The position numbers and the translations under genes were made by a program. Under the pieces are notes generated by a model. The model had not been told where the DNA came from. It ran no database searches and worked only from the letters and a program-made list of their open reading frames with translations. A stretch of DNA of 64,000 bases from Bacteroidia bacterium (GTDB lineage: Bacteria > Bacteroidota > Bacteroidia > UKL13-3), in NCBI GenBank assembly GCA_025454975.1, contig JALONK010000005.1, forward strand, positions 1 through 64,000, written 5' to 3'. The stretch's first letter is position 1; the number at the start of each line of letters is the position of its first letter. Below are positions 43,201 to 53,265 of the stretch, in pieces.

Positions 43201-46200
43201 TTGTAACTCAATCACAGATACAGCAGTGATAAATTATACTTTCCCTGTTTTTGCAAATCAACCAGCATCATTGTCAACATGCCCGCTTACAAGTGCTTTC
43301 TTCAGGGCAACTACTACCCGTGATGTTAATTACACCTATCAATGGTTAAGGAATAACACGACAATTCCAGGTGCAACGAATGATACATTAATATTAAACT
43401 CGGTTTTACCCTCAGACTCCGGGCAATATGTATTAAGGGTAAGTAATGGCTGTACGAACGTATTTAGTAATGGAGCTAGATTAGAAATGAGAGGAGTAAG
43501 AATTGTTAATCAGCCAACAAATGCATTTAACTGCCTTGCAGAACCAGTTACTGTAAGTGTTGATGCAACTGGAAATGGCACTTTAATCTATCAATGGAGA
43601 AGAAATGGAATACCTATTGTTGGCGCAAATCAGGCAAGTTTTACTATACCTGCAATAACTCCCGCTGATACCGGTTTGTACAATGTTATCATAACCGACT
43701 CATGTGGATTTCCAATTACTTCTAATAATGCCAGGGTTTATATATCAAATGGCCCTCAAATAACTCAATTGTCTTCTACACAGTCTGTGTGTATTGGTAA
43801 TCTATTCACATTAAATGTTGGCGCCATTGGAAATGGCACGTTAAATTATTTATGGCAACGGAATAATGTGGTTCTACCTAACTCTAATTCTCCATTTTAT
43901 ACCGATTCAAGTTTCTCATCACAAGACACAGGCCTGTATAATGTTTCTATATCAGATAATTGTGGATTGACTACCTCAACTAATATTCGAGTAAACAGAA
44001 ATATTATCAGCCCGCCTAATGTTACCAATCTTACCTTTTGTAACCCATCATGGCAAACATTTAATAATTTAAGCACGCCACCTTCAGGCTTTACTACAAG
44101 ATGGTATGATAATCCAAGTTTAACCACATTAAATGCAAGCGGTAACTCATACCAAGTGTTTCTTTCACAAACAGATACATTTTATGCACGTAACGAAACT
44201 AATATAAATTCAATTTCCGGAGTAGGTGCAGTTGATCATAATTCTGCATCAGGTGACGACAGAGGAGGCTTAGCTGTAACTAGGGATTATTTCTATTATG
44301 TTGGAGATAACTTTACCGTTCGTTTTAGAATGCCTAACCTAACTAATGCTACTTCTCTGCCTGTTAGAGATGGTATTTTTGCTACGTATGGCGGTAATGG
44401 AACATTGTATAGTTTTGGTTCATCAACAGGACCTTGGGGAGTAGGAATCACAACAATAACACATATCTATCAGCTTGATTCCAATTTAAATCAATTAGGA
44501 GCGGGCGTTGCATTAAGCACATCACTAACTGCATCAGGAGGTATCATTGCTGCCGGGCCAGATTTTGTTTTATATAGTAATTTAAACGGCGTTTATAAAA
44601 TATTTCCAACAACAGGAGTCGTTACCATATTATCAAATTCTAATTCTGCGTTAACACCGTTTAGTACAGAAAACTGGGCCTCTTGGGGGTTTGCTGAAAT
44701 CATCAACAATAACCATTATATTTATTATCGGTCAAGTAATTTTAATTTTAATGGAATTTCTCGGTACCATGTGGAGGGACAAAGCAATAGTGTAATATTC
44801 AGTTCACCTAATTCAATCTTAGTTGACATGGCAGTACTTAGCAATGCTCCGTGGTACAATAGATGGTACTTTCACTTTGAAGGAAATGCCCAATCATTAG
44901 GAGCCACTACATTTACTAGTGAAGCTGCAATATTCTGTGATGCACCAATGCGATTTGCTAATACAGGTTGTGTTTCTGAGGTAGATACAGTTATTGCAAC
45001 CATAAACACTGTGACAATTACCCAACAACCTCAAGGAATTACTACCTGCGCAGGAAATCCTATTACACTATCTGTAAATTCAACAGGAATAAACTTAACT
45101 TATCAGTGGAGGCGAAATGGAATAAATATTCCGGGAGCAAATAGCAGAGTATTAACTTTGAATAATGTAAGTATATTAGATACCGGGAATTATTCAGTCG
45201 TTATCAGTAGTAATTGTGGAAATGTAACCTCATCCAATGCTTTTTTGAATATAAGAGGTGTTCAAATTCTTTCACAACCATTATCAATCAGGGTTTGTAA
45301 TGGTAATCCGGTTAACCTATCTGTTACAGCTACTGGTGTTGGACAATTAAATTATCAATGGTTGAGAAACGGAACACCAATTACCGGTGCAACATCTAAT
45401 TCATTTTTCATCCCTTCATTGTCAAATAATGATACCGGCAGATACACCGTGCAAATCACCGACAGTTGTGGTTTACCCGTAACATCAAACAATGCTGTGG
45501 TAAGTTTATCTAATGGCCCAACAATTAACAGCTTAAGCAATGCGAATGCATTATGCTTAGGAAGTAATACAAGTTTATCAGTTACTGCAACTTTTAGTGG
45601 TACACCAACTTATCAATGGAGAAGAAATGGAATTAACATAACAGGAGCTAACTCTAATACATTTTCAATAGTTAATTTTAGTTTCAATGATACAGGAAAT
45701 TACACTGTTGTAATCACAGATATTTGCGGGCAAACCACCTCACAAAACGTTAGGTTATCAGCATTAATAGAACAGGCACCAACTGTAAACAACGCAACTA
45801 CCTGTGTAACCGGAACATGGGTTACTTTAACTAACACCACAACTCCACCAACCGGTTTTGTTACCAGGTGGTATGATGATGCAGCATTAACTGTGTTATT
45901 AGGGCAGGGCGCCAACCTATCCAGAATAGTAAATGGCTTTGATTTAATTTATGTTAGGAATGAAAATCCAAATGGCTGTGTAAGTTTAGTTGATACGGTA
46001 ACCATTAGCATAACTAATACAAACACATGGACAGGTAATCTTAATACGAATTGGTTTAACACAGGAAATTGGAGCTGTGGATCTGTGCCAACGGCAACAA
46101 CAAGTGCTATAATTCCATCTGGGGTAACTAACATGCCAAATGTTGTGAGTGGTTTAACTGCCAATGTGTTTAACTTAACCATTAATAATGGTGCAACGTT

Positions 46201-47527
46201 AACCCTACAAGGAACCAGCACGCTCAACATTCATGGTGATTTAACCAGAAACGGAATCATTAACTTAGGAACATCTACCATCGGATTTCTTAAATCAACC
46301 GATACAACATTTATTCCAAGAGGTATCTATCACAACCTCACTTTAGGGACAAACATTTCTGGTGCCTTATTAAGAGGAAGTATTATTATCGAAAACAATG
46401 TAAACTTTACGGGAAGTAACATCGTTCGTTTAGATACTGCTAATGTTACCATGCTCAATTATTTATCTACAGCAGTAAATGGCGCCGGAACCAATGCATA
46501 TTTCTCAACAAATGGTAGCGGCCGTTTAAGGTTACCCGGAGTAGGAACTGGAGCAACAAGAGGAACATCTGCATTTGCATATATAGGAAATGCTTCATAT
46601 AATCCTATTGGCATCACAAATACAGGTACTATTGATACTTTTGAATTTCAAGTATTAAATAATGTATTCCCGAGTTACAATAATTTTATACCTTTTTCTG
46701 CAGCATTTACAAACAATGCAGTAAACAGAACCTGGATTATCAGAGAAACAAATCAGGGTGGTTCAACACTTTTAATTACTCCGGGTTGGTCAAACGCTAA
46801 TGAATTATCAGGCTTCAATAGAAATGCTTGTTATGTAGCACAATATGTAAGTAACATGTGGAATAATGGAGTTGCAGGGACATCTGCACTTAATAATGGA
46901 ATTAACTTCCGTCCTCAAGGCGGATATACAACTGACGGAATTTTCGGCGTGGGAAGTAACAATGTACTACCTGTTGGTTGGTTAAGTTTTAGTGCAAATG
47001 CGATCGGCGAAAACGGCCATTTAATATTCAATACAGCTTGGGAACGAAATTGTAAATTCTTTGAAATAGAAGCTTCGGCAGATGGTAAAAACTATTCAAC
47101 TATCGGTAAATTAGATGCCATTGGTAACAGCACTACCACAAACCAATATAACTTCACACATTTTAATGCAGTTCAATTGGCACGTAATATCTATTACAGA
47201 ATTAAACAGGTTGATTATAATGGTGATTTCACTTACAGTATGGTAGTAAATTTACAATTCTCAACTGCTTCATTTACTGTGAAGGCTAACCCCAATCCAT
47301 TCAGAAGCCAGGTATCAATTATTGTTGAAGTAGCAGAGGATTGCCATGCAGAATTAAACCTAAAAGATGTGAATGGTAAGAATATACAAAATCACCAACC
47401 AAAACTGATAAGAGGTTCAAATATTGTTTTGATTGATCAGCTTGAAACTTTAAGTCCGGGTGTATATTTTATACAACTGATTACCGATAAAGGAGATTAT
47501 AAAACGATAAAGGTAGTAAAAGATTAA
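40211..47527 (+). CDS. Giant secreted T9SS protein with FG-GAP and Ig-like repeats
   Basis: About 2438 residues from the ATG at 40211; a TTG two codons earlier is less likely. Signal peptide about 1-26 (ends NVNAQV). An IPT/TIG-like domain follows (about 27-105, ITSFNPTACRRGDTLIIAGQ). Then at least six FG-GAP/VCBS-type repeats (about 125-480), each with a D-x-N-x-D-G-x-x-D calcium-type loop such as DFNNDGLIDI. Then Ig-like domains with a QW(L/R)RNG and DTG-Y pattern, interleaved with two copies of a module containing GDDR and PWGV, and a C-terminal region with SWLSF-like strands. The last 85 residues are a type A sorting domain (VKANPNPFRSQVSI, SPGVYFIQLI). It is a large cell-surface or secreted protein, probably adhesive. 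The internal module duplication has a period of about 1780 bp. Confidence 0.88.
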   Translation: MKSFKLNLALLKGVFILLSIHNVNAQVPQITSFNPTACRRGDTLIIAGQNFSTVPANNFVYFGKVSANVVSSTTTSLTVIVPNAADNVPISVTSNGRTGFSLLPFKLLFPGRSIRQSNYPSTNAPILSNSGSWHSLTAADLNRDGYPDLITPIFDLSSIWINRHQGTTSASAFAAGQNFPVGIPAFVADYADFDNDGLLDIVTAGHNTSTICVKRNTSTLSTISLSATNILLSLAVFGNTYVLGTADFNNDGLIDIITGSNSSNNLSIFLNTTTAIGNITFGNPINISAGFSYFKLITADFNLDGRMDIAAIPISSFGQIIISQNNTTPNSTTLNFTNSILITTATFPSFTGEIRAGNINNDNLPDLVVGFGPNIINIFTNQSNLSSINFSTTSSISLPNNTSNLIATEDINGDGHTDIAAYGGSEMNILQNRGFTTGLITSNSFLNAVSYSSPWTNQAYGVVADFNNDGAKDFITRSGGDGRYVIREYTQVCDTPSILSQPTTVASCAGDSVRLSVDAFGYGNLTYQWHKNGLPITGATNSFINFGSLTNTDSGSYFVIIRDTCPLNSSVLTSVSNTVRIIFSNGPIIINQPVPTNSCGGPVQLTINSVFNPASNFQWFRNNVLIPGATNSVYNMARPSSLDSGRYHVRISNNCGIRNSDTVRLSLNLIQRPTVSDVTLCQQSGNLNLFNNTPPASQFLTTWYDDGGLTQLISSSTSSSLSRFFNSQDTIFIRHELNNSTLDGIGVVDHSFLSGDDRSALALNRDYLYYTGDSWTVRYRMPNLTNATQFTIRDGLFSTYADSGTIYSLGSATAPWGVFNATIPATHLHRLDSNLSSIGVIPFTGITSISSSTGSFIASGPNFILYRSGSVLFKINTITGLVTNLSSNITNFSPALAEGWAGWGYVDSINGNHFIYYRSGITNSQGISIYHVETNTNTIAFNPGTLNVFSDMAALAKAPWYNRIYFKLETGTSSTISLGLDEVLGYYNDPIRFNNAVCNSITDTAVINYTFPVFANQPASLSTCPLTSAFFRATTTRDVNYTYQWLRNNTTIPGATNDTLILNSVLPSDSGQYVLRVSNGCTNVFSNGARLEMRGVRIVNQPTNAFNCLAEPVTVSVDATGNGTLIYQWRRNGIPIVGANQASFTIPAITPADTGLYNVIITDSCGFPITSNNARVYISNGPQITQLSSTQSVCIGNLFTLNVGAIGNGTLNYLWQRNNVVLPNSNSPFYTDSSFSSQDTGLYNVSISDNCGLTTSTNIRVNRNIISPPNVTNLTFCNPSWQTFNNLSTPPSGFTTRWYDNPSLTTLNASGNSYQVFLSQTDTFYARNETNINSISGVGAVDHNSASGDDRGGLAVTRDYFYYVGDNFTVRFRMPNLTNATSLPVRDGIFATYGGNGTLYSFGSSTGPWGVGITTITHIYQLDSNLNQLGAGVALSTSLTASGGIIAAGPDFVLYSNLNGVYKIFPTTGVVTILSNSNSALTPFSTENWASWGFAEIINNNHYIYYRSSNFNFNGISRYHVEGQSNSVIFSSPNSILVDMAVLSNAPWYNRWYFHFEGNAQSLGATTFTSEAAIFCDAPMRFANTGCVSEVDTVIATINTVTITQQPQGITTCAGNPITLSVNSTGINLTYQWRRNGINIPGANSRVLTLNNVSILDTGNYSVVISSNCGNVTSSNAFLNIRGVQILSQPLSIRVCNGNPVNLSVTATGVGQLNYQWLRNGTPITGATSNSFFIPSLSNNDTGRYTVQITDSCGLPVTSNNAVVSLSNGPTINSLSNANALCLGSNTSLSVTATFSGTPTYQWRRNGINITGANSNTFSIVNFSFNDTGNYTVVITDICGQTTSQNVRLSALIEQAPTVNNATTCVTGTWVTLTNTTTPPTGFVTRWYDDAALTVLLGQGANLSRIVNGFDLIYVRNENPNGCVSLVDTVTISITNTNTWTGNLNTNWFNTGNWSCGSVPTATTSAIIPSGVTNMPNVVSGLTANVFNLTINNGATLTLQGTSTLNIHGDLTRNGIINLGTSTIGFLKSTDTTFIPRGIYHNLTLGTNISGALLRGSIIIENNVNFTGSNIVRLDTANVTMLNYLSTAVNGAGTNAYFSTNGSGRLRLPGVGTGATRGTSAFAYIGNASYNPIGITNTGTIDTFEFQVLNNVFPSYNNFIPFSAAFTNNAVNRTWIIRETNQGGSTLLITPGWSNANELSGFNRNACYVAQYVSNMWNNGVAGTSALNNGINFRPQGGYTTDGIFGVGSNNVLPVGWLSFSANAIGENGHLIFNTAWERNCKFFEIEASADGKNYSTIGKLDAIGNSTTTNQYNFTHFNAVQLARNIYYRIKQVDYNGDFTYSMVVNLQFSTASFTVKANPNPFRSQVSIIVEVAEDCHAELNLKDVNGKNIQNHQPKLIRGSNIVLIDQLETLSPGVYFIQLITDKGDYKTIKVVKD

Positions 47528-47547
47528 AATACCTAATTCTCATTCAT

Positions 47548-47586
47548 AAAAGGCTGTTGTACAACTTAAATACAACAGCCTTTTTT
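47548..47586. terminator. Bidirectional terminator between convergent genes
   Basis: AAAAGGCTGTTGTA (47548-47561) and TACAACAGCCTTTTTT (47571-47586) form a 14-bp stem with a 9-base loop. It serves the giant T9SS gene and, on the minus strand, the PLP enzyme. Confidence 0.9.
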
Positions 47587-47588
47587 AA

Positions 47589-48452
47589 TTAAAACATACT
47601 CATTGCCCCTAGTAACCCACCGGTATGAATTAAAAGAATTTTTGAATGTGCAGGGAAATATTGCTGCTGTATAAGTGCGGCAACAGCGAAGCACAACTTA
47701 CCTGTATAAACCTGATCGGTTAGCACTCCTGTTGTAGCCGCCAATTCTTGCATAAATAATAGCAATTCGGGTGACGTTTTAGCGTACCCTCCGTGGTGAA
47801 AACCATGATGAACATGAACCACGTCACCTGCTATGGTGTTAATTTCATCATCAATTAAACCCTCGCCTTTTAGCACACAAACCCCTTCAGCTTTCATACC
47901 AAATCGCTTAGCTTGTTTTGATAAGCCTGCTAATGTTGTACCTGTTCCTACAGCACATAATACATGCGAAAAATTGATTTCAGTTTTGTATAAAATTTCT
48001 TCGCAACCCGCCACAGCTAATTCCCCTTTACCCCCCTCGTCAATAAAATAAAATCCTTGTTGTTGTTTTATAAAATCAAGATATAATTGTTGCTTATTTT
48101 TATAACTATCTCGTGATGTAAAAATTAATTGCATGCCATACCACTTACATAAACTTAATAATTGGTTATTTACCTCTTCACCCCTTACAAAGCCAATGGT
48201 TTTAAATCCATAAGTTGCACCTGCACATGCCAAAGCAATTAAATGGTTAGAATAAGCTCCTCCAAAGCTTATTAATGTGTGGCACTGCTTTTCTTTTGCG
48301 TCATGAATAACATATTTAAGTTTACGCCATTTATTGCCTGAAATAAATGGATGCAATATATCGTCACGCTGCATGAATACTTTGCAACCAAACTTATTAA
48401 ATGGTTCAAAACATAACTCTTGAATTGGTGGATTAAATGGCAGATCCAGCAT
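47589..48452 (-). CDS. PLP-dependent deaminase/D-cysteine desulfhydrase-like protein
   Basis: A 287-residue fold-type II PLP enzyme of the ACC deaminase/D-cysteine desulfhydrase family. The cofactor Lys lies in FISGNKWRKLKYVIHD (about residues 37-52). SFGGAYSNHLIALA is the phosphate/substrate loop and AVGTGTTLAGL is the Gly-rich cofactor phosphate-binding loop. Family members open ACC to 2-oxobutyrate and ammonia or degrade D-cysteine to pyruvate, sulfide and ammonia; the two cannot be told apart here. It overlaps the LysM gene by one base (TAATG), so it is likely translated from the same transcript. Confidence 0.82.
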   Translation of the reverse strand: MLDLPFNPPIQELCFEPFNKFGCKVFMQRDDILHPFISGNKWRKLKYVIHDAKEKQCHTLISFGGAYSNHLIALACAGATYGFKTIGFVRGEEVNNQLLSLCKWYGMQLIFTSRDSYKNKQQLYLDFIKQQQGFYFIDEGGKGELAVAGCEEILYKTEINFSHVLCAVGTGTTLAGLSKQAKRFGMKAEGVCVLKGEGLIDDEINTIAGDVVHVHHGFHHGGYAKTSPELLLFMQELAATTGVLTDQVYTGKLCFAVAALIQQQYFPAHSKILLIHTGGLLGAMSMF

Positions 48453-50062
48453 TACCGAATTCTTAATTTTTGGCCTACATCAATAGCATTATCATTAAGG
48501 CTATTTAACCTGCGTAAATGTTCAACCGATACATTATACTTTTTACTTATGCTGTATAATGTTTCTTTTTCCAACACTTCATGGTAAACGGGCTCTGAAG
48601 AGTTTAAATCGGGCTCAGTCCTATTAACCTTCTCTCCGTTTAACGGAATAACAACCAATTCTTCACCCACATGCAATGTATCAGACAATAATTCATTTAA
48701 TGCCTTAAGCTCAAGCACTGTTGTATTATAACGTCGGGCAATACTGTATAAGGTTTCACCTTGTTTAACTATATGATATCCCGGCACAACCGCTTCTTCA
48801 TGTTCATTAACCGGCGGTTGGTTTGGATTTATGATTAATCTTGTTCCAATAGCAATATGTTCGGTTCTCATAGAATTTAGATCTTTTAATCCTTCTACTG
48901 TAACATTATACTTTTTAGCAATACTAAATAATGTTTCTCCACTTTGCACGGTATGAAAGAAGGCCATATCATTTTTATTATCAGGTATGTTTATTTCATA
49001 TTGATCCTGAGGTAATGCAGGGCGTGAAGTCGCTACGTTTTTTTTGGGGTCATCATAAATAACATTATTGTAGGCGCTATCAATATTATTAATCTTGTTT
49101 ACACGCAAAACAGGAGTGTTTGTTCTCTTCGATTTTAACATTAGCACCTCACCAATTTCAGGCTCCTGCCCTTCCTTCATTTGGTTTTTAGCATATAGCT
49201 TACTGAGTTTTATCCCAAACCGTTGTGATATGTGATGCATATTATCACCTTGTTGAACCTTATATGTTTCTACTGAACCTTTATAATTTTTAGGTTTAAT
49301 ATAAATGGTGTCACCAGAGGTTATTTGTGCATCTTTGGTTAAATCGTTATACTTATAAATTTGCCAAACCCTCATATTCTGCTCTAGTGCAATTCCTGTA
49401 TAGCTATCTCCAGCTTTGGCAACAATTGCAGGTATACCATTAACAGTAACATTTCTGTGTTGTTGGATAAAGGCGGTTTGGTCGGCTTTTATTTTTATTA
49501 CTTCTTCCTCCTTCGGCTTAACCACGTCAAACCGATATAACTGATGTCGTTCAATCAAACTTATCAATAGGTTAGGATAATTGGGATTAGTTGCGTAGCC
49601 TGCACGTTTCAAACCTTCTGCCCAACCTTTATAGTCAGTAGGTTCTAAATCAAACAAAAAAGCATACCTCGTTCCTTTGGTTAAAAAATCGCTATGGTCA
49701 CGATAACTTTCGCGTGCGGAAGCATATTTTCTGAAGCATTCTTGTTCAGCATCATCGTCTTCATGTATGGTTTCTCCTACCCAATCTTTTTTACATTTAA
49801 TTCCAAAGTGATTATTTCCTTCCAGGGCTAACCTTGAGTTTCCGTTACCACTTTCCAACAATCCCTGTGCAAGGGTTATGCTTGCAGGTATTCTACTACG
49901 GTGCATTTCTTCAATCGCTACAGGAGCATATTTCTCTAAATACTGCTCAACTGTCATTTTAAAAGGATATTTTTCGGTAGGCTTAGGCTGTGAAAACCCA
50001 ACGTTAAACTTAAATAAGCATATACATGCTATTGATATTATACCGGTAATCTTTTGCATCAT
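48452..50062 (-). CDS. Glucosaminidase with five LysM repeats
   Basis: A 536-residue secreted peptidoglycan hydrolase. Signal sequence about 1-24. Residues about 40-180 form a GH73 glucosaminidase domain with the catalytic Glu in AQGLLESGNGNSRLA, a Tyr-rich loop (FRKYASARESYRDHSDFL) and GYATNPNYPNLL. Five LysM domains follow from about residue 215 to the end, each with the G-[DE]-[ST]-x-x-x-I-[AS] start (for example VQSGETLFSIAKKYNVTVEG). LysM binds GlcNAc in peptidoglycan. The enzyme probably functions in cell-wall turnover or daughter-cell separation. It is followed by the PLP enzyme with a one-base overlap. Confidence 0.88.
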   Translation of the reverse strand: MMQKITGIISIACICLFKFNVGFSQPKPTEKYPFKMTVEQYLEKYAPVAIEEMHRSRIPASITLAQGLLESGNGNSRLALEGNNHFGIKCKKDWVGETIHEDDDAEQECFRKYASARESYRDHSDFLTKGTRYAFLFDLEPTDYKGWAEGLKRAGYATNPNYPNLLISLIERHQLYRFDVVKPKEEEVIKIKADQTAFIQQHRNVTVNGIPAIVAKAGDSYTGIALEQNMRVWQIYKYNDLTKDAQITSGDTIYIKPKNYKGSVETYKVQQGDNMHHISQRFGIKLSKLYAKNQMKEGQEPEIGEVLMLKSKRTNTPVLRVNKINNIDSAYNNVIYDDPKKNVATSRPALPQDQYEINIPDNKNDMAFFHTVQSGETLFSIAKKYNVTVEGLKDLNSMRTEHIAIGTRLIINPNQPPVNEHEEAVVPGYHIVKQGETLYSIARRYNTTVLELKALNELLSDTLHVGEELVVIPLNGEKVNRTEPDLNSSEPVYHEVLEKETLYSISKKYNVSVEHLRRLNSLNDNAIDVGQKLRIR

Positions 50063-50343
50063 TTCAAAATTACATCACCATATATACTTTTACATGTTAT
50101 CAATCGTGCTTATTACCCACAACTGTACATTCCTTTGGGCAATAAATAATCTACTAATAGTTGAAACGGTATTAAGACACCTATTTAAAGTGAACTTATA
50201 ACACTTTTATAACTAATGATTCAAAATTGAACCAATAGACTAATACTTGTGCTATTGTTTAAATACTGAACATTTTGTTAATATGCGTCTGCTTTGGCAA
50301 TTAATTATAAATTTGTCGTTTTACTTTAATTAAATTCGTTGAT

Positions 50344-52419
50344 ATGGTATTGTTTCGAATTAACTCCTTTTTATTGTCCTTACTGCTATGGCTAGGGTTA
50401 CAACAATTGGCATTTGCGCAGCATGGCCCCAAAACATTAGCAACAACACCAGAATGGAGCATCACTGTTGAGCCTAAAGTTGTTAAGCCGGGTGATATTG
50501 TTACGGTAACCTTAACCAGTATTATTGAACCCGACTGGTATATGTACAGTAATGATTTTGATCCGATAGGGCCAACAGTTGCAGAGTTTACCTGGGAGAA
50601 AAATGACGGTTACACCTTAATCGGATCCCCTAAAGCAATAGGGTCTAAAAAACATTACGAAGAGATATGGAAAGGAACAGTTTCGATATTTACCAAAAAA
50701 GCAATATTCAAGCAACAAATAAAAATTAATAAGGTAAACCCAATAATCAAAGGTTCTATTTACTTTCAAGAATGCAATGAGGTAAGTGGTATTTGTATGC
50801 CACCTTATGATGTTCCTTTTGAAATAAAGGTAAGGGTTGAAGAAAATAATAAACCAAATTCCGCCAACACATCAGTAAGTGTTGATACCTCAACCGAAAC
50901 AATTGTTTCAAAAGATACCGGAACTGTTGTTACCATTAAGTCTGATTCAACAATTACAAATTCATCCAATGTAAATACAAAATCAGGTAAAAAAGAAGAA
51001 ACATTACTTGCCTTTTTGTTAGTTGCATTTTTAGGTGGTTTAGTTGCCGTTGCTACACCTTGCGTGTTCCCAATGCTGCCAATGACCGTAAGCTTTTTCA
51101 CCAAAAAAAGTCAAACCCGCCTGCAAGGAATTATAAGGGCATTTACCTTTGGTTTTTCCATTATTGCGATTTATGCCTCGTTAGGGTTTGTTTTTGCTTT
51201 ATTCGGACTTGGACCTGATTTTGGAAATTGGTTAAGTACACATTGGCTCCCTAATATACTATTCTTCATAATTTTTATGGTATTTGCTGCTTCCTTTTTA
51301 GGTTTGTTTGAAATTACATTACCTCATGGTTTCGTAAATAAAATCGACTCTAAAAGCAGCATGAGTAGTTTTGCCGGTTTATTCTTTATGGCATTTACTT
51401 TAGTAGTAGTTTCGTTTAGTTGCACAGGACCAATTGTTGGAAGCTTATTAATTGAAGCGGTTGGAGGCAAATTTCTTAAACCGTTAATAGGGATGGGGGC
51501 TTTTGGATTAGGTTTAGCATTGCCATTCACCATTTTTGCTGTATTCCCAAGTTATTTGCAAAACCTTCCAAAGTCAGGTGGTTGGTTAAACTCAGTAAAA
51601 GTTGTTCTAGGATTTGTTGAGATTGCATTCGCATTCAAATTTTTAAGTACGGCAGATGTAGTTTATCACTGGGGATTGTTAGATAGAGAAATTTACTTAA
51701 CCATTTGGATTATATTATCATTCTTATTGGGAATGTATCTTTTAGGGAAGCTAAAGTTTAGTCACGACAGCGACCTACCTTATATAAGTGTACCGCGATT
51801 TTTTCTTGCATTAACTGCATTTGTTTTTGGTTTGTATATGATTCCGGGTTTATTTGGAGCTCCGTTAAAAGCACTTTCCGGATTGTTACCTCCTCTTTAT
51901 ACGCAAGACTTTGTGGTGGTTAACGCATCCAAAGAAAATATTGGTAAGAACAAAAAACACAGCAATCTCTTGCATGTACCACATGGTATAGATGGATACT
52001 TCGATTATAAAGAAGCATTGGAAGAATCCAAAAAGCAAAACAAACCTGTTTTTGTTGACTTCACCGGGCATGCATGTGTAAATTGCAGAAAGATGGAAGA
52101 ATTTGTATGGGCTAAACCTGAAGTGTTGAAGCGGTTAAAAGAAGATTTTATTGTAGTGAGCTTATATGCGGATGAAAGAAAAGTACTTCCTGAAAACGAA
52201 TGGTATATATCGAGCAGAGACGGGAAGGTGAAAAAAACTATAGGTGAACAAAATCAAGATTTACAAATTACCAAATATGGTTATAGCGCACAACCACAAT
52301 ATATAATAATTGACGCAAACGAAAACCAACTTTCAGGCCCAACATTTTTTGATACCGACGAGCAAAAATTTATCAATTTCTTGGAAGAAGGCAAAAAGAC
52401 TTATCAAAACAAACAATAG
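50344..52419 (+). CDS. DsbD-like thiol:disulfide interchange protein
   Basis: A 691-residue protein. Signal peptide about 1-25. An N-terminal DsbD-alpha-like domain (about 30-170) with EWSITVEPKVVKPGD and QECNEVSGICMPPY follows. An acidic/Thr-rich linker leads to eight or so TM helices of the CcdA/DsbD type (about 215-510), with VATPCVFPMLPMTVSFF and SFSCTGPIVGSLL carrying the paired cysteines. The C-terminus is a thioredoxin-like domain with DFTGHACVNCRKMEEFVW (CxxC). DsbD passes electrons from cytoplasmic thioredoxin to periplasmic thiol proteins. The length is normal for the family. Confidence 0.9.
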   Translation: MVLFRINSFLLSLLLWLGLQQLAFAQHGPKTLATTPEWSITVEPKVVKPGDIVTVTLTSIIEPDWYMYSNDFDPIGPTVAEFTWEKNDGYTLIGSPKAIGSKKHYEEIWKGTVSIFTKKAIFKQQIKINKVNPIIKGSIYFQECNEVSGICMPPYDVPFEIKVRVEENNKPNSANTSVSVDTSTETIVSKDTGTVVTIKSDSTITNSSNVNTKSGKKEETLLAFLLVAFLGGLVAVATPCVFPMLPMTVSFFTKKSQTRLQGIIRAFTFGFSIIAIYASLGFVFALFGLGPDFGNWLSTHWLPNILFFIIFMVFAASFLGLFEITLPHGFVNKIDSKSSMSSFAGLFFMAFTLVVVSFSCTGPIVGSLLIEAVGGKFLKPLIGMGAFGLGLALPFTIFAVFPSYLQNLPKSGGWLNSVKVVLGFVEIAFAFKFLSTADVVYHWGLLDREIYLTIWIILSFLLGMYLLGKLKFSHDSDLPYISVPRFFLALTAFVFGLYMIPGLFGAPLKALSGLLPPLYTQDFVVVNASKENIGKNKKHSNLLHVPHGIDGYFDYKEALEESKKQNKPVFVDFTGHACVNCRKMEEFVWAKPEVLKRLKEDFIVVSLYADERKVLPENEWYISSRDGKVKKTIGEQNQDLQITKYGYSAQPQYIIIDANENQLSGPTFFDTDEQKFINFLEEGKKTYQNKQ

Positions 52420-52431
52420 GTATTGACTAAA

Positions 52432-52998
52432 ATGAATAATATCAAACAACATTTTGAGGAAGCAAAAACTGCTCTTGAAACTTTTTTAGCATCAGATGAT
52501 AATTTTTTAAAGCTTGAAAAAGCAGGGCAAATCATGGTTAATGCACTTCAATCCGGAAAAAAAATAATTAGTTGCGGTAATGGTGGTAGCTTATGTGATG
52601 CCATGCATTTTGCCGAAGAGCTTACTGGGCGATATAGAGATAACAGAAAACCTTTAGCTGCCATTGCAATTAGTGATGTATCGCACATGGCTTGTGTTGG
52701 AAACGATTATGGATACGAATTTGTATTCAGCAGGTATCTTGAAGCAGTAGGAAATGAGGGTGATGTACTTTTAGCTATTTCTACAAGTGGAAATAGTAGT
52801 AATGTGTTAAAAGCAATTGAAACAGCAAAAATTAAAGGAATTAAGGTTGTTGGTTTAACCGGCAAAGATGGAGGCAAAATGGCCGGTTTATGTGATGTAG
52901 AAGTAAGGGCTCCTTATGCACCATACGCTGATCGTGCTCAAGAAATTCATATAAAATGTATTCATAGTATAATTGACTATATTGAGCAAAACATATAA
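52432..52998 (+). CDS. gmhA: Phosphoheptose isomerase-like SIS protein
   Basis: 188 residues from the ATG at 52432; the frame opens at a TTG nine bases earlier. SIS-domain sugar isomerase: [20 protein letters not shown] is the GmhA/SIS phosphate-binding and catalytic loop, [10 protein letters not shown] the second substrate loop, and the C-terminus ends in [15 protein letters not shown] with the conserved His/Glu. GmhA converts sedoheptulose 7-phosphate to D-glycero-D-manno-heptose 7-phosphate for LPS heptose. It begins 12 bp after dsbD on the same strand and is followed by hairpins. Confidence 0.82.
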   Translation: MNNIKQHFEEAKTALETFLASDDNFLKLEKAGQIMVNALQSGKKIISCGNGGSLCDAMHFAEELTGRYRDNRKPLAAIAISDVSHMACVGNDYGYEFVFSRYLEAVGNEGDVLLAISTSGNSSNVLKAIETAKIKGIKVVGLTGKDGGKMAGLCDVEVRAPYAPYADRAQEIHIKCIHSIIDYIEQNI

Positions 52999-53001
52999 AA
53001 A

Positions 53002-53023
53002 ACGGCCCGCAATTGCAGGCCGT
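53002..53023 (+). terminator. Hairpin after gmhA
   Basis: ACGGCC and GGCCGT arms with a 10-base loop lie just after the gmhA stop. The T tract is poor on this strand, so termination is weakly supported. Between here and the dxs terminator at 53266 (about 240 bp) I see no gene. Confidence 0.5.
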
Positions 53024-53265
53024 AAAAGGGCTATGAAACTAGGGTAAGAACTATCAAATTAAATTGCCCGAGTTAAATTATGGGTTAAATAATAAAACCG
53101 GGCAAAATATTACAGGTTAGGATTTTAACTATAGTTAAATAGTGAAACGAACATACATTTTGTTGATTAAACCTGTCATTCGTTTTCATGAACTGAGTGT
53201 ATTATTTCATGAATGGTAGATTCGGATTTATAAAAGCAATAAAATAGGCACTAAAATTATCGCAT

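Noticed and set aside
50308..50315. TAAATTTG box upstream of the DsbD gene as a promoter
   Set aside because: There is no -33 element at the expected 19-20 bp spacing, so I do not list it.
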